A DNA stretch of 64,000 nucleotides from Hymenobacter sedentarius (GTDB lineage: Bacteria > Bacteroidota > Bacteroidia > Cytophagales > Hymenobacteraceae): assembly GCF_001507645.1 (NCBI RefSeq), contig NZ_CP013909.1:1426001-1490000 (forward strand), in the 5' to 3' direction. Below are positions 26,433-34,991 of the stretch, piece after piece (the stretch's first letter is position 1; the number at the start of each line of letters is the position of its first letter). The notes below the pieces were generated by a model, which was given only the letters and a program-made list of their open reading frames with translations, was not told the origin of the DNA and ran no database searches. The translations under genes were made by a program, and so were the position numbers.

Positions 26433-26509
26433 TGTATTGATAGTGCAGCTAAGGCAACATGTTATAATATACGCTGATACCAGGCATAGCGTCTAATTAA
26501 CCGATTTTG

Positions 26510-27448
26510 CTATTTAAACTGACTGATAAGAAAGAATGTGGTAGTAAGCAGTAGTGAAGACAAGCTTAGAATAGGGCCAGCATCAACTAAAGCATCTAAG
26601 AGTGGGCGCCGTATTGGCTCCACATAGATTACATCGTTGGGTTCGATTTGTAGGTTGGCCCGCCGCATTCCATCCAAGGTGGATAAATCAATTTGCTGCA
26701 CACGAGGGTTTTTCAAGTCGCCTCGAATAATACGGATATTGTTCGCCTTGCCGCCATTTCGGTATAGATTCCCGCTTCCAGTTCCGCCACCACCTCCATC
26801 AACCCCACCTGCTAGGGCCAGTACCTCTAGCAAGTTCATATTATCATTGTTGAGAGCAATTACCTGGCCACCGGTAGCGCCCAGCACGATTACGCGGTTA
26901 TTGGTAACACGAGTGGTAACAAATGCCTCTTTGTAAAACTCATTGTAGCGTATAGCCAGCGTGCTATCCGCTTCCAGTAGCGTGAGGCCACTCACCCGAA
27001 TCCGGTTCACCATAGGCAGCACCACCGTACCATCGGCTTGTACTAGAAACTCTGACCCGCCAGTGGATGTGCCGCCCTGGTTCGTATTACGCGTCGGGGT
27101 GCTTGTCCCGCGGCCTGAGGTGGGCGCAGTCGCCCCGCCCCGGCTGGGTAATCCGCCGCTGGGCTGGCCAAACTGCAACTCCCCGTTGGGGTCCAGGATT
27201 CGTTCGCCTCTATTCGTATTCACCCGCACTTCCAGAAAGTCATTGGGTTGAATGACATAATTGCGCTCCGACCGGTTCACGGCAATCCGCAACTTCGTGC
27301 TGTCGAGCTGGCGGCCCTGGCGGTCGGTGAGCCGGAACAGGGTGCGTTGGTTGTAGTATTTGGTCGTCGCGCACGACGAGAAAAGCAGCAGGGCAGGAAG
27401 CGTCAGCAGCCACAGGCGCCCAAGGCGACGAAAAGAGAATGAAGGCAT
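26510..27448 (-). CDS. Polysaccharide export outer-membrane lipoprotein (Wza-like)
   Basis: A 312-residue export protein. ATG 27448 (MPSFSFRRLGRLWLL) is chosen over a TTG three codons upstream. The signal peptide ends in a lipobox (LLLFSSC), so the mature protein is a lipoprotein. A polysaccharide export (Poly_export) domain begins at NYVIQPNDFLEVRV, interrupted by a Gly/Thr/Pro-rich insert (about 105-135), and continues with VQADGTVVLPMVNRIRVSG. An SLBB-like part follows (RVIVLGATGGQVIALNNDNMNLLEVLALAGG). The last 25 residues are hydrophobic (LSLSSLLLTTTFFLISQ), consistent with the membrane-spanning helix in this family. It leads the export gene set. Confidence 0.92.
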   Translation of the reverse strand: MPSFSFRRLGRLWLLTLPALLLFSSCATTKYYNQRTLFRLTDRQGRQLDSTKLRIAVNRSERNYVIQPNDFLEVRVNTNRGERILDPNGELQFGQPSGGLPSRGGATAPTSGRGTSTPTRNTNQGGTSTGGSEFLVQADGTVVLPMVNRIRVSGLTLLEADSTLAIRYNEFYKEAFVTTRVTNNRVIVLGATGGQVIALNNDNMNLLEVLALAGGVDGGGGGTGSGNLYRNGGKANNIRIIRGDLKNPRVQQIDLSTLDGMRRANLQIEPNDVIYVEPIRRPLLDALVDAGPILSLSSLLLTTTFFLISQFK

Positions 27449-27523
27449 GAAGGCCAATTAGTACGAAAACAAAAGGAGAAAATGAAAAACGACCCCCAAA
27501 GTCAGATTATCTCCAAAAAGCCT

Positions 27524-27554
27524 CAAAAGTAACGCTTTTGCCGTGCCCATTCAA
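27524..27554 (-). promoter_or_regulatory. Candidate promoter of the polysaccharide export operon
   Basis: On the minus strand, TTG (27554-27552) and TACTTTTG (27531-27524) are separated by 20 bp, which fits the Bacteroidota consensus. Transcription would start close to 27518, leaving a leader of about 70 nt before the wza-like ATG. Confidence 0.55.
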
Positions 27555-27695
27555 CTACAGGTCGTTACGGCGTGAAGCCAGGTTAGATTTCGAAGCCACT
27601 TGAATCGTACTTTCGCGTACCCAAACCCCCGAGTTGTGGGTTGTGGGTAACGTTGACCTGACATTCTTTTAAATCCCACCCCTAGTTCCTCTTCC

Positions 27696-28841
27696 ATGGA
27701 AGCCGTAGCCACCGAAAACCAAACCATGATTGCGCAAATGGTGCGCGATTTTGGCGCTCAGCACATCAAACCCAACATGATGAAGTGGGATGAGAGCCAA
27801 GAGTTTCCTATTGAGGTATTTCATAAGCTAGGCGAGCTGGGCCTGATGGGCGTGCTGGTGCCGCAGCAATACGGCGGTTCCGGCTTCGGGTACATGGAAT
27901 ACGTTACGGCCATTGCCGAGTTGGCTAAGATTGACGGAAGCATTGGCCTGAGCATGGCGGCGCACAATTCTTTGTGCACCGGCCACATCCTGCAGCACGC
28001 CTCCGAAGAGCAAAAGTTGAAGTACCTGCCCAAGCTTGCCTCGGGGGAATGGATTGGGGCCTGGGGCCTTACCGAGCCCAACACCGGTTCCGACGCCGGC
28101 AACATGCGCACCACGGCGGTGCTCGACGAGAGCGGCGACTATTATATTATTAACGGCGCCAAAAATTTCATTACCCACGGCAAATCCGGCAACGTGGCGG
28201 TCGTGATTACCCGCACCGGCGAGGTGGGCGACTCGCACGGCATGACGGCGTTTATCATCGAGCGCGGCACGCCGGGTTTTGAAGCCGGCCGCAAGGAAGA
28301 CAAGCTGGGCATGCGCGCTTCCGAGACCACGGAGTTGATTTTAACCGATTGCAAGGTGCCCAAGGAGAACGTCATTGGCAAAGTGGGCGACGGCTTCGTG
28401 CAGTCGCTCAAGGTGCTCGATGGTGGCCGTATCAGCATTGCGGCCCTTAGCTTGGGCATTGCCCAAGGGGCGTTCGAGGCGGCTACCCAGTACAGCAAGG
28501 AGCGCCACCAGTTCAACCAGCCCATCAGCAGCTTCCAAGGCATTGCCTTCAAGCTGGCCGATATGGCCACCGAAATAGAAGCGGCCAGCCTGCTTACCTA
28601 CCGCGCCGCCGACATGAAAGACCGCGGCCTGAACGTGAACTTAGAATCGGCCATGGCCAAGCTCTATGCCTCGGAGGTAAGCGTGCGCGTGGCCAACGAA
28701 GGCGTGCAGATTTTCGGCGGCTACGGCTATACCAAGGACTATCCGGCCGAGAAATACTACCGCGATGCCAAGCTGTGCACCATCGGCGAAGGCACCAGCG
28801 AAATCCAGAAACTGGTCATTGCCCGGGCGCTGCTGAAGTAG
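27696..28841 (+). CDS. Acyl-CoA dehydrogenase
   Basis: A 381-residue FAD enzyme that introduces the alpha-beta double bond of acyl-CoA in beta-oxidation or branched-chain amino-acid breakdown. Seen are the N-terminal helical domain, the signature [21 protein letters not shown] (about 128-148, FAD and substrate binding), the middle beta domain with [14 protein letters not shown], and the C-terminal domain with the motif [22 protein letters not shown] and the final [16 protein letters not shown]. The catalytic glutamate is likely in the [13 protein letters not shown] or GEGTSE part; the sequence most resembles short-chain or butyryl-CoA types. Divergent from the export operon, alone on its strand. 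Confidence 0.93.
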   Translation: MEAVATENQTMIAQMVRDFGAQHIKPNMMKWDESQEFPIEVFHKLGELGLMGVLVPQQYGGSGFGYMEYVTAIAELAKIDGSIGLSMAAHNSLCTGHILQHASEEQKLKYLPKLASGEWIGAWGLTEPNTGSDAGNMRTTAVLDESGDYYIINGAKNFITHGKSGNVAVVITRTGEVGDSHGMTAFIIERGTPGFEAGRKEDKLGMRASETTELILTDCKVPKENVIGKVGDGFVQSLKVLDGGRISIAALSLGIAQGAFEAATQYSKERHQFNQPISSFQGIAFKLADMATEIEAASLLTYRAADMKDRGLNVNLESAMAKLYASEVSVRVANEGVQIFGGYGYTKDYPAEKYYRDAKLCTIGEGTSEIQKLVIARALLK

Positions 28842-28880
28842 TAATTGTCGTGGCTTCAACCGAGTTGCGCGGGTAATTTC

Positions 28881-28911
28881 TTGTTTAGCCTAACAATTGT
28901 TATTATCTTTG
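28881..28911 (+). promoter_or_regulatory. Strong Bacteroidota-type promoter of rpsU
   Basis: TTG at 28881-28883 and TATCTTTG at 28904-28911 are separated by 20 bp, an exact match to the phylum consensus. The predicted start is near 28916, giving a leader of about 45 nt. Confidence 0.75.
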
Positions 28912-28961
28912 CGGCCCGATTTACTCGGCTCCCCTCCTGAAAATCTCCCTCATTCCCTGAT

Positions 28962-29156
28962 ATGATTATCATTCAAATCAAAGACAACGAATCGGTTGAC
29001 CGCGCCCTGAAGCGCTTCAAAAAGAAGTTTGAGCGCACCGGCGTGCTGAAAGAGCTGCGTCGTCGCACCTTCTTCCAGAAGCCCAGCATCACGGAGCGCA
29101 AAATGAAGCAGAAGGCTGTTTACAAGCTCGCCACCTACGGCCAGCCCAACGAATAG
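28962..29156 (+). CDS. rpsU: 30S ribosomal protein S21
   Basis: A 64-residue basic protein with the S21 pattern MIIIQIKDNESVDRALKRFKK, then FERTGVLKELRRRTFFQKPS and a lysine/arginine-rich end. S21 sits on the small subunit near the 3' end of 16S rRNA and takes part in initiation. A strong TATCTTTG promoter lies upstream and a terminator downstream. In many Bacteroidota rpsU is followed by xer and hpf, as here. Confidence 0.96.
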   Translation: MIIIQIKDNESVDRALKRFKKKFERTGVLKELRRRTFFQKPSITERKMKQKAVYKLATYGQPNE

Positions 29157-29186
29157 TCGGACGTTTCAAGTCGCGTTAGCAGTGCT

Positions 29187-29230
29187 AAAACCGGCTGGTT
29201 TGCCCCGTGTGGCAAGCCGGCCGGTTTTTT
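29187..29230 (+). terminator. Terminator of rpsU
   Basis: An 18-nt stem (29187-29204 with 29211-29228, two G-U pairs) with a 6-nt loop, followed by six T. Placed 30 bp after the rpsU stop codon. Confidence 0.88.
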
Positions 29231-29284
29231 CGCGTCTGTACCGGCAGGCATTTCTTGCTGGAGAATAAAAAAAATGTAATTTGG

Positions 29285-29312
29285 ATGCCCGGCCCAACCG
29301 CCGGGCATTTTT
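29285..29312 (+). terminator. Second hairpin, directly before the recombinase start
   Basis: A perfect 9-bp stem, ATGCCCGGC (29285-29293) with GCCGGGCAT (29300-29308), and a 6-nt loop, followed by TTTTT. It ends only 10 nt before the recombinase ATG. It can be a second terminator of rpsU or a leader structure that limits xer expression. Confidence 0.6.
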
Positions 29313-29321
29313 GGTGTTGGT

Positions 29322-30200
29322 ATGGATGCTTTTCTAGATTTTTTGCGGTTTGAACGGCGCTATAGTCCCCACACGGTCACCTCGTACCAAACAGACTTGG
29401 GCCAGTTTGCCGCCTACCTCAAATCGGCTTATGACCTGGCCGAGCCAGCTCAAGCGACGCACCCGCTTATCCGCGGCTGGGTAGTGGAGCTAATGCAGCA
29501 AAACCTGGACCCCCGCACCGTGAATCGCAAGGTGGCGTGTTTGCGCTCCTACTATAAGTTCTTGTTGCGGGCCGGGCGCATCGAGGCCAACCCGATGCTG
29601 CGCATCAAAGCCCCGAAGATGGCCAAAAAGCTGCCCGAGTTCGTGCCCGAGGAGGCATTGAATGGCCTACTGAATTCGTTTCAATTTGGCGACGACTTTG
29701 CCGGGCAGCGCGACCAGCTGGTGCTCGAAATGCTGTACGGCACGGGCATTCGCCTGTCGGAGCTCATCGGCATTCATGCCGACGACGTGAGCCTGGGCGC
29801 CAGTACCGTGCGCGTGACCGGCAAGGGCAATAAGCAGCGCTTGGTGCCGTTGAATCCGTCGCTGAAGCTGGTGATTGAGCACTATCAGGCGCGCCGGGCG
29901 CATGAGTTCGGCCCGGTAGCGGGCCCGTTGCTGCTCACGGACAAGGGCGAGCCGATGTACGAAAAGTTTGTGTATCGGACGGTGAAGCAGTACCTGAGCC
30001 AGATTACCACATCGGCAGCCCAGCAGCACCCGCACGCGCTGCGGCACGCCTTCGCAACCCATTTGTTGGGCAAGGGAGCCGACCTCAATTCCATTAAAGA
30101 GCTGCTGGGCCACGCCAGCCTGGCCGCCACGCAAGTTTACACGCACCTGTCCGTCGATAGGCTAAAATCCGTATTTGAACAAGCCCATCCACGGGCGTAA
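29322..30200 (+). CDS. xerC: Tyrosine recombinase, XerC/XerD type
   Basis: A 292-residue site-specific recombinase that resolves chromosome dimers at dif. The N-terminal core-binding domain covers residues 1-95 (FLRFERRYSPHTVTSYQTDL). The catalytic domain holds Arg144 (GTGIRLSEL), Lys168 (TGKGNKQRLVPL), His238 and Arg241 (HALRHAFATHLL), His264 (LLGHASLAATQ) and nucleophile Tyr273 (YTHLS). All six are present, so it should be active. Start is ATG 29322. It is followed 38 bp later by hpf. XerC versus XerD cannot be decided with certainty from one paralogue. Confidence 0.93.
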   Translation: MDAFLDFLRFERRYSPHTVTSYQTDLGQFAAYLKSAYDLAEPAQATHPLIRGWVVELMQQNLDPRTVNRKVACLRSYYKFLLRAGRIEANPMLRIKAPKMAKKLPEFVPEEALNGLLNSFQFGDDFAGQRDQLVLEMLYGTGIRLSELIGIHADDVSLGASTVRVTGKGNKQRLVPLNPSLKLVIEHYQARRAHEFGPVAGPLLLTDKGEPMYEKFVYRTVKQYLSQITTSAAQQHPHALRHAFATHLLGKGADLNSIKELLGHASLAATQVYTHLSVDRLKSVFEQAHPRA

Positions 30201-30238
30201 GCTTCTTTTACCCTTTTACCTTCTTAATCAACTGCTTT

Positions 30239-30538
30239 ATGAAAGTACAGATGCATTCGGTGCACTTCGACGCCGACAAAAAACTGCTTGATTTCGTGCA
30301 GCAACGTCTCAATAAGCTCGAGACTTTTTACGATAAAGTAACCGGCGGCGAAGTTATTCTGCGCCTTAACAATAAGGACGGAATCGATAACAAAACTGTT
30401 GAAATAAAGCTACTGGTACCTGGTACTACGCTGTTCAGTCAAGAAGATGCCGCGTCGTTTGAAGCTGCCGCAGATGCAGCTACGGAAAACCTGCGCCGCC
30501 AAATCACGCGGCACAAGGAGAAGACGCTGGCCCACTAA
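30239..30538 (+). CDS. hpf: Ribosome hibernation promoting factor (short HPF/RaiA)
   Basis: A 99-residue protein of the sigma-54 modulation / HPF family that binds the 30S decoding centre in slow growth. It shows the beta-alpha-beta-beta-beta-alpha order: MKVQMHSVHFDADKKLLDFV, NKLETFYDKVTGGEVILRL, VEIKLLVPGTTLFSQEDA and a final basic helix NLRRQITRHKEK. Only the N-terminal domain exists, so it is the short form. It is co-transcribed with the recombinase gene (38-bp gap), an order known in many Bacteroidota. A 50-bp palindrome ends the transcript. Confidence 0.93.
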   Translation: MKVQMHSVHFDADKKLLDFVQQRLNKLETFYDKVTGGEVILRLNNKDGIDNKTVEIKLLVPGTTLFSQEDAASFEAAADAATENLRRQITRHKEKTLAH

Positions 30539-30556
30539 GCATAACTGTATATTACG

Positions 30557-30606
30557 TTTAAACAAGCAGCCCTGCCAGATGCATCTGGCAGGGCTGCTTG
30601 TTTAAA
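30557..30606. terminator. 50-bp perfect palindrome between convergent hpf and metK
   Basis: The sequence is a perfect palindrome with 25-bp arms, centre between 30581 and 30582 (GATGCATC). It carries a GC-rich core (AGCAGCCCTGCCAGATG) and A/T-rich ends, TTTAAAC on one side and GTTTAAA on the other. It stands between the stop codons of hpf (+) and metK (-), as expected of a bidirectional terminator. Confidence 0.8.
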
Positions 30607-30624
30607 AACTAGGTTCGGCAAGTA

Positions 30625-31887
30625 TTACAAGCCAAACTCCGCTTTAATCTGGGGCACGTAGTCTAGCTTTTCCCAGGTAAAGGTTTCAAAGGTTTTCACG
30701 CTGCCGTCCTTCATGGTAGCTTGCACGGTGCCGGGCTGGCGGCCCATATGGCCGTATGCCGCCGTTTGGGCGAAAATGGGGTTTTGGAGGCCGAAGCGTT
30801 GCACAATGGCGTAGGGGCGCAGGTCGAACAGCTTGTTTACCTTTTCGGCAATTTCCCCATCGGTGAGGGCGGCACCCGCTTCGTTTTTGGCTTTGGTGGT
30901 ACCGTAAGTGGTCACGAATACGCCCACGGGTTGAGCCACGCCGATGGCGTAGGCCACCTGCACCAGCACTTGGTCGGCCACGCCGGCGGCCACCAGGTTT
31001 TTGGCGATGTGGCGGGCGGCATAAGCGGCCGAGCGGTCTACCTTGGAAGAGTCTTTGCCCGAGAAGGCGCCGCCGCCGTGGGCTCCCTTGCCCCCGTAGG
31101 TATCGACGATGATTTTACGGCCAGTGAGGCCAGAATCGCCGTGCGGACCGCCGATGACAAACTTACCGGTGGGGTTGATGTGGTAGGTAATCTGGTCGGT
31201 GAACAGGGCCTGCACATCGGCGCTGAGCCCGGCTTGCACGCGCGGGATGAGCACCGACAGCACGTCGGCCTTAATCTTTTCCAGCATAGCGCTTTCCGAA
31301 GGGTCGAACTCGTCGTGCTGGGTGCTGATAACGATGGTGTCGATGGCCTCGGGACGGTGGTCGTCGGAATAGCGGATGGTGACCTGGCTTTTGGCGTCGG
31401 GGCGCAGGTAGGTCATGTCGCGGTTTTCGCGGCGGATGGCCGCCAGTTCCTGCAGCAAGCGGTGCGAGAGGTCCAGCGCGAGGGGCATGTAGTTGGCCGT
31501 CTCGTGGCTGGCGTAGCCGAACATCATGCCCTGGTCGCCGGCGCCCTGGTCTTCGTCCTTGGCCCGCTCCACGCCCTGGTTGATGTCGGGCGACTGCTCG
31601 TGCAGGCGGTTCATCACCTCGCAGGTATCCGCGTTGAAGAGGTACTCGGCCTTGTTGTAGCCGATGCGGCGGATGGTTTCGCGCACAATGGGCTCCGCAT
31701 CCACATGAGCGGTGGACTTGATTTCGCCGGCAACTAGGGCAAAGTCGGTGGTAACAAGCGTTTCGCAGGCGACTTTGGCAGTAGGGTCCTGGCGCAAATA
31801 CTCGTCGAGGATGGCGTCGGAAATCTGGTCGGCAACTTTATCGGGATGGCCTTCCGAAACTGACTCGGAAGTGAACAGATAGGGCAT
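30625..31887 (-). CDS. metK: S-adenosylmethionine synthetase
   Basis: MetK (420 residues) makes S-adenosylmethionine from methionine and ATP. I use ATG 31887 ([17 protein letters not shown]), which matches the conserved N-terminus; the frame extends 23 codons upstream without family similarity. Seen are [13 protein letters not shown] with the ATP/Mg residues, the DQGMMFGYA segment, the P-loop-like [22 protein letters not shown] and [21 protein letters not shown]. About 35 residues longer than E. coli MetK, as is common in Bacteroidota. Together with ahcY (34992-36308) it forms the methyl cycle; the two are not in one operon. Confidence 0.97.
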   Translation of the reverse strand: MPYLFTSESVSEGHPDKVADQISDAILDEYLRQDPTAKVACETLVTTDFALVAGEIKSTAHVDAEPIVRETIRRIGYNKAEYLFNADTCEVMNRLHEQSPDINQGVERAKDEDQGAGDQGMMFGYASHETANYMPLALDLSHRLLQELAAIRRENRDMTYLRPDAKSQVTIRYSDDHRPEAIDTIVISTQHDEFDPSESAMLEKIKADVLSVLIPRVQAGLSADVQALFTDQITYHINPTGKFVIGGPHGDSGLTGRKIIVDTYGGKGAHGGGAFSGKDSSKVDRSAAYAARHIAKNLVAAGVADQVLVQVAYAIGVAQPVGVFVTTYGTTKAKNEAGAALTDGEIAEKVNKLFDLRPYAIVQRFGLQNPIFAQTAAYGHMGRQPGTVQATMKDGSVKTFETFTWEKLDYVPQIKAEFGL

Positions 31888-32087
31888 TGAAAGCGCGAAA
31901 AGGGCGAAAAAGAACAAAGCAGTGTGGTTGCCGGGCAAGAGCCAATGGGCAGGCACAGAACAAAACTACGGAAATCCGGGCTATTAGCCCTTGCGCGTGG
32001 TCCTTGTGAACATGGTAATGCGCAGCAGCCGAATACGGCCCGATACTCTGAATCCTGATAGCAGAGGAGAAACAAAACAGCCTGCCC

Positions 32088-33299
32088 TTAGGCGTGTTCC
32101 GGCGGCTGAGCGTGCACCTTTTCACACACCAGCACCACGGGCCGGCCCCGCAGGTCGGTAGTCGCAAAGAGATATACCTCGCCGCCCTCGCGGATGCCCG
32201 TCCGCCGCCGGAAGTCGGCCACAGAGTCCGGGAAATTGCGGGTGGTGACGTGGGCGCGCGCTTCCGGACCCAGGTGCGCCTTGAGAGCGGCTCCGTCGGC
32301 CTTTTCGACTGCTAAAACGCGAAAGATGCGGCCCGGGAAATCGGCCCGTAACACATCGGACGTGTAGAGGTGGCTGTGCTGGTGCAGTTTCAATAGTTCG
32401 AAGGCGGTGCCAATGCTGCGGAAAGCCCCCGCTTTGAGCACCGCCGCGTTGGGCTCGTAGAGGTACTGCTGGGCTTCGGCGTAGCGGGGAATGGCGCGGG
32501 CTTCGCGGGCCCGGTTGAGGCGGAATTCCTGCTGGGTACCGTCGCGGCGCAGGTTGAGGGCGTAGCGCTCGGGGTCCACGGCGGGCTCCTGGCCCAATTC
32601 GTACAACACCTCTTTCACCTCATTATCCACGGCTACCACCCAGAGGCGACGCACGTGGGCCAGGCCCTGCACGGCGTGCTCTATATCAAGCATGGGCGAG
32701 GTCTTGAGCAGGACTTTGTCGGCCTTGTGCAGCAGCAAGGGCAAGAGCTTGACGACGTCGGGCTCGCAATCGCGCAGCAGGAAAATCTTGCGCGCCGCCG
32801 TGTCGCGCCGGGCCGGGTCGAGGTAGAGCCAATCGAAGTGCTTGGGCGTGCTTTTGAGGAACTCCAGCGCATCGGTCGCGTGCACTGCCACGTTGGCTAT
32901 GCCCAGTTGGGCCATGTTGTAGCGCACTATAGCCGCCAGCTTGGGGTCGCGCTCCACATAATCTACTTGGGCGACACGGGCCGCGAAATGGGCCGTGTCG
33001 GCGCCAAAGCCGCCGGTCAGGTCGGCTATCCGCTGGCCTTCTACCAGACTGGCTTTGAAGGCAGCCGTGCGGGCCGAGGAGGCCTGCTCGACGGAGAGCG
33101 CCGGTGGGAAAATCAGTTCGGGGTTATCGGCCCAGGCCGGCAGTTTGGCGCGGGCTTTTTGGCGGGCCTGAATCTGGCGCACCAGTTCGGGTACGGGCAG
33201 GCCGGGGTGGCGGCGGGCTTGGAGGGCCAGGTGGGCGGGGTCGTCGTGCAGGTGCGCGGCCACGTAGCGCCTGGCCGCTTCGGGCAAGGGGTAGTCCAT
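32088..33299 (-). CDS. SAM-dependent methyltransferase with THUMP-like C-terminus
   Basis: A 403-residue class I methyltransferase. ATG 33299 (MDYPLPEAARRYV) is chosen; upstream residues are not conserved. After a helical N-terminal part (to about 75), the methyltransferase fold shows motif I in IADLTGGFGADTAHFA (about 107-122), the acidic VDYVERDPKL, and HATDALEFL, and a DWLYLDPARRD motif that resembles the DPPR/NPPY-type catalytic loop of RNA methyltransferases. A THUMP-like C-terminal domain follows (about 310-400). The target, probably RNA, is not known. It lies 29 bp downstream of the next gene on the same strand. Confidence 0.85.
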   Translation of the reverse strand: MDYPLPEAARRYVAAHLHDDPAHLALQARRHPGLPVPELVRQIQARQKARAKLPAWADNPELIFPPALSVEQASSARTAAFKASLVEGQRIADLTGGFGADTAHFAARVAQVDYVERDPKLAAIVRYNMAQLGIANVAVHATDALEFLKSTPKHFDWLYLDPARRDTAARKIFLLRDCEPDVVKLLPLLLHKADKVLLKTSPMLDIEHAVQGLAHVRRLWVVAVDNEVKEVLYELGQEPAVDPERYALNLRRDGTQQEFRLNRAREARAIPRYAEAQQYLYEPNAAVLKAGAFRSIGTAFELLKLHQHSHLYTSDVLRADFPGRIFRVLAVEKADGAALKAHLGPEARAHVTTRNFPDSVADFRRRTGIREGGEVYLFATTDLRGRPVVLVCEKVHAQPPEHA

Positions 33300-33328
33300 G
33301 AAGAAACCTATACGGATAAACGAGACCT

Positions 33329-33940
33329 TTAGCGCAAGGCCCAGCGCAAAGCCAGCAGCGGATGCCCTGTGGGCGCGGTGCCCAGGCCCACGGTGGTGGG
33401 CTGCAGGCGTTGCCATCCTCTAATGTGGGCCACTCCGGCGTTGTAGGCCGTGACGGCGCGGAGCAGGTGCGTATTGGTGTTACGGTTGATGAGAACAGTG
33501 GCCAGGACGCTGGTGGCAAACACGCCAATGGCCGCTTTTTGGGTATCGTTGAAATAAACGGCTTCGCCGTGGGCAAAAATCTGCTGCCCGTACAGGCCAA
33601 ACGCGCCAATCGCCACCAGCCGGTCAATCAGGAAGATGGTTTTTTGGCGGCGGTAGTCGTCGAGGTGGGCCAGCGCCTCGGGGTTGCCGGCCAGGTAGGG
33701 CCGCAGCTTTTGGCCAAAGAAGCCGGCCGACTGGTAATGATTGCCCGTCTCGCCGGGAGGCAGGAAGTCGAAGTTGTGCTGCGGGCCGTTCAGGCCGCGT
33801 TCGGCATCCTGGGGGGGCAAGCGAATGGTGGCGGGGGCTTTTTGGGCCTGGGCGGTACCCAACAGGCTAATAGACAATGCTACCGTAGCCACGCCGCGTA
33901 GCCGCCACGGCAGCGCGGCTAGTCGGTTTATTTCGTGCAT
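33329..33940 (-). CDS. Hypothetical exported protein
   Basis: A 203-residue protein that I cannot assign. It has an N-terminal signal peptide (about 1-33, cleavage after TAQAQ), a polar segment with PPQDAERGLNGPQHNFDFLPPGE, then two hydrophobic stretches (about 103-118, LIDRLVAIGAFGLYG, and about 137-151, IGVFATSVLATVLIN) that may be membrane helices. It precedes the methyltransferase gene by 29 bp on the same strand, so the two may be co-expressed. Conserved only in near relatives as far as can be guessed. Confidence 0.6.
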   Translation of the reverse strand: MHEINRLAALPWRLRGVATVALSISLLGTAQAQKAPATIRLPPQDAERGLNGPQHNFDFLPPGETGNHYQSAGFFGQKLRPYLAGNPEALAHLDDYRRQKTIFLIDRLVAIGAFGLYGQQIFAHGEAVYFNDTQKAAIGVFATSVLATVLINRNTNTHLLRAVTAYNAGVAHIRGWQRLQPTTVGLGTAPTGHPLLALRWALR

Positions 33941-34095
33941 ATAACAAAGATAATAGCGCAGTTAAGGTTGAGTTTTGGGCCCAGCGCCTCTTATTTCTGC
34001 AGCCCAACTCAACAAAGCTGGGTACTTGTACGTTCAGGCCGGGCCGGCCGGGCAATTCCGGGCGGCCTGCTTCACTTAAATAGTTGCTATTTCTT

Positions 34096-34851
34096 ATGGA
34101 GACCTCTTTCATCCTACGCCGCGCCTGCCAGGCCCTTCTGCCGGCTACCTTGCTGCTGGCCTCGTGCAGCAAAAGCGACACGCCCGCTCCTGCACCTGTC
34201 GACCAGGGAAAAGTAGCCTTTGTAAACGCCGCGTCGCACATCGCCCCCACCACGCTGAAATTCCTGGTGGATAACACGGAAAAAGCGTCGCTCGCCTACG
34301 GGGCCAGCAGTGGCTATCAGGGCATTCAAACCGGCAGCCATTCGCTGCAGGTAACGGCCGGTACGCAAGCGGCCTTTACAATGACGTTGGCGCCGGAAAA
34401 AGATAAGACGTACACTTTTGTCGCTACGCCCGCTACTTCTCCCTCGACGGTTAACGGCCTGCTCTTTCCCGACGACTTGACGGCCCCAGCCACGGGCAAA
34501 GCGCGCATCCGCCTCATCAACCTGGCGCAGAGCGTGGGTACTCCACTACGTCTCTCCCAGGTGACCAGCACCGTGACGGGCCCCGTGGTGGCCGATGTGG
34601 TGACCAACGTGGGCGTCAATTCGGCGTCGGCCTTTACCGAGTTTGCGCCCGGCACCTACGCCTTGTCCATTCTGGATAACTCGGCTACTGCCGGCGCCAC
34701 GCCGATTGCGCAAGTAGGCGATGGCTCGGGCTCGGGCTCGGGTACCAAAACCTACGAAGCCGGTAAAATTTACACCGTGGTGGTGAGCGGAACCAAAGGC
34801 AGCCTCAACCAGGACCAGAAGGTTAAGGCCTTCCTGTCGCAGAACAACTAA
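34096..34851 (+). CDS. DUF4397 lipoprotein
   Basis: A 251-residue protein. ATG 34096 is taken; a TTG four codons upstream is also in frame. The signal peptide has a lipobox (LLLASC), so the mature protein is lipid-anchored, followed by a Pro/Ala linker (KSDTPAPAP). Two DUF4397 units follow, the first starting VAFVNAASHIAPTTLKFLVDN, the second around ARIRLINLAQSVGTPLRL, with GSHSLQV and PGTYALSI strands typical of this beta-sandwich. Function unknown; such proteins are often surface exposed in Bacteroidota. A Ser/Gly stretch (GSGSGS) lies near the end. A hairpin terminator follows. Confidence 0.82.
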   Translation: METSFILRRACQALLPATLLLASCSKSDTPAPAPVDQGKVAFVNAASHIAPTTLKFLVDNTEKASLAYGASSGYQGIQTGSHSLQVTAGTQAAFTMTLAPEKDKTYTFVATPATSPSTVNGLLFPDDLTAPATGKARIRLINLAQSVGTPLRLSQVTSTVTGPVVADVVTNVGVNSASAFTEFAPGTYALSILDNSATAGATPIAQVGDGSGSGSGTKTYEAGKIYTVVVSGTKGSLNQDQKVKAFLSQNN

Positions 34852-34887
34852 GCCGGCCTGGCCGGACACTTTCGCTCGTTTATTCCG

Positions 34888-34918
34888 AAAGGCCCGTACC
34901 GTTGTGGTGCGGGCTTTT
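34888..34918 (+). terminator. Terminator after the DUF4397 gene
   Basis: Stem GCCCGTACC / GGTGCGGGC with one G-U pair and a 4-nt loop, A-run before and TTTT after. It separates the lipoprotein gene from the ahcY promoter. Confidence 0.7.
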
Positions 34919-34923
34919 CCGCG

Positions 34924-34952
34924 TTTGGCCCTGAACAAATATCGTATCTTTG
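34924..34952 (+). promoter_or_regulatory. Bacteroidota-type promoter of ahcY
   Basis: TTTG at 34924-34927 and TATCTTTG at 34945-34952, 17 bp apart, match the consensus for the primary sigma factor. Transcription should begin near 34957, about 35 nt before the chosen TTG start codon. This rules out a start at TTG 34950, which lies inside the promoter. Confidence 0.75.
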
Positions 34953-34991
34953 CAGTTGAACCCCGAATACTACAAACTAACCCACATTACG

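Noticed and set aside
30539..30624. tRNA genes expected after hpf
   Set aside because: The gap is only 86 bp and is almost fully taken by the 50-bp palindrome; no cloverleaf sequence is present.
30721..31737. Open frame of 338 codons on the plus strand
   Set aside because: Antisense shadow of metK, no family similarity.
34950..34991. Upstream TTG start for adenosylhomocysteinase
   Set aside because: This TTG lies within the TATCTTTG promoter box, so it should not be transcribed; TTG 34992 fits better.
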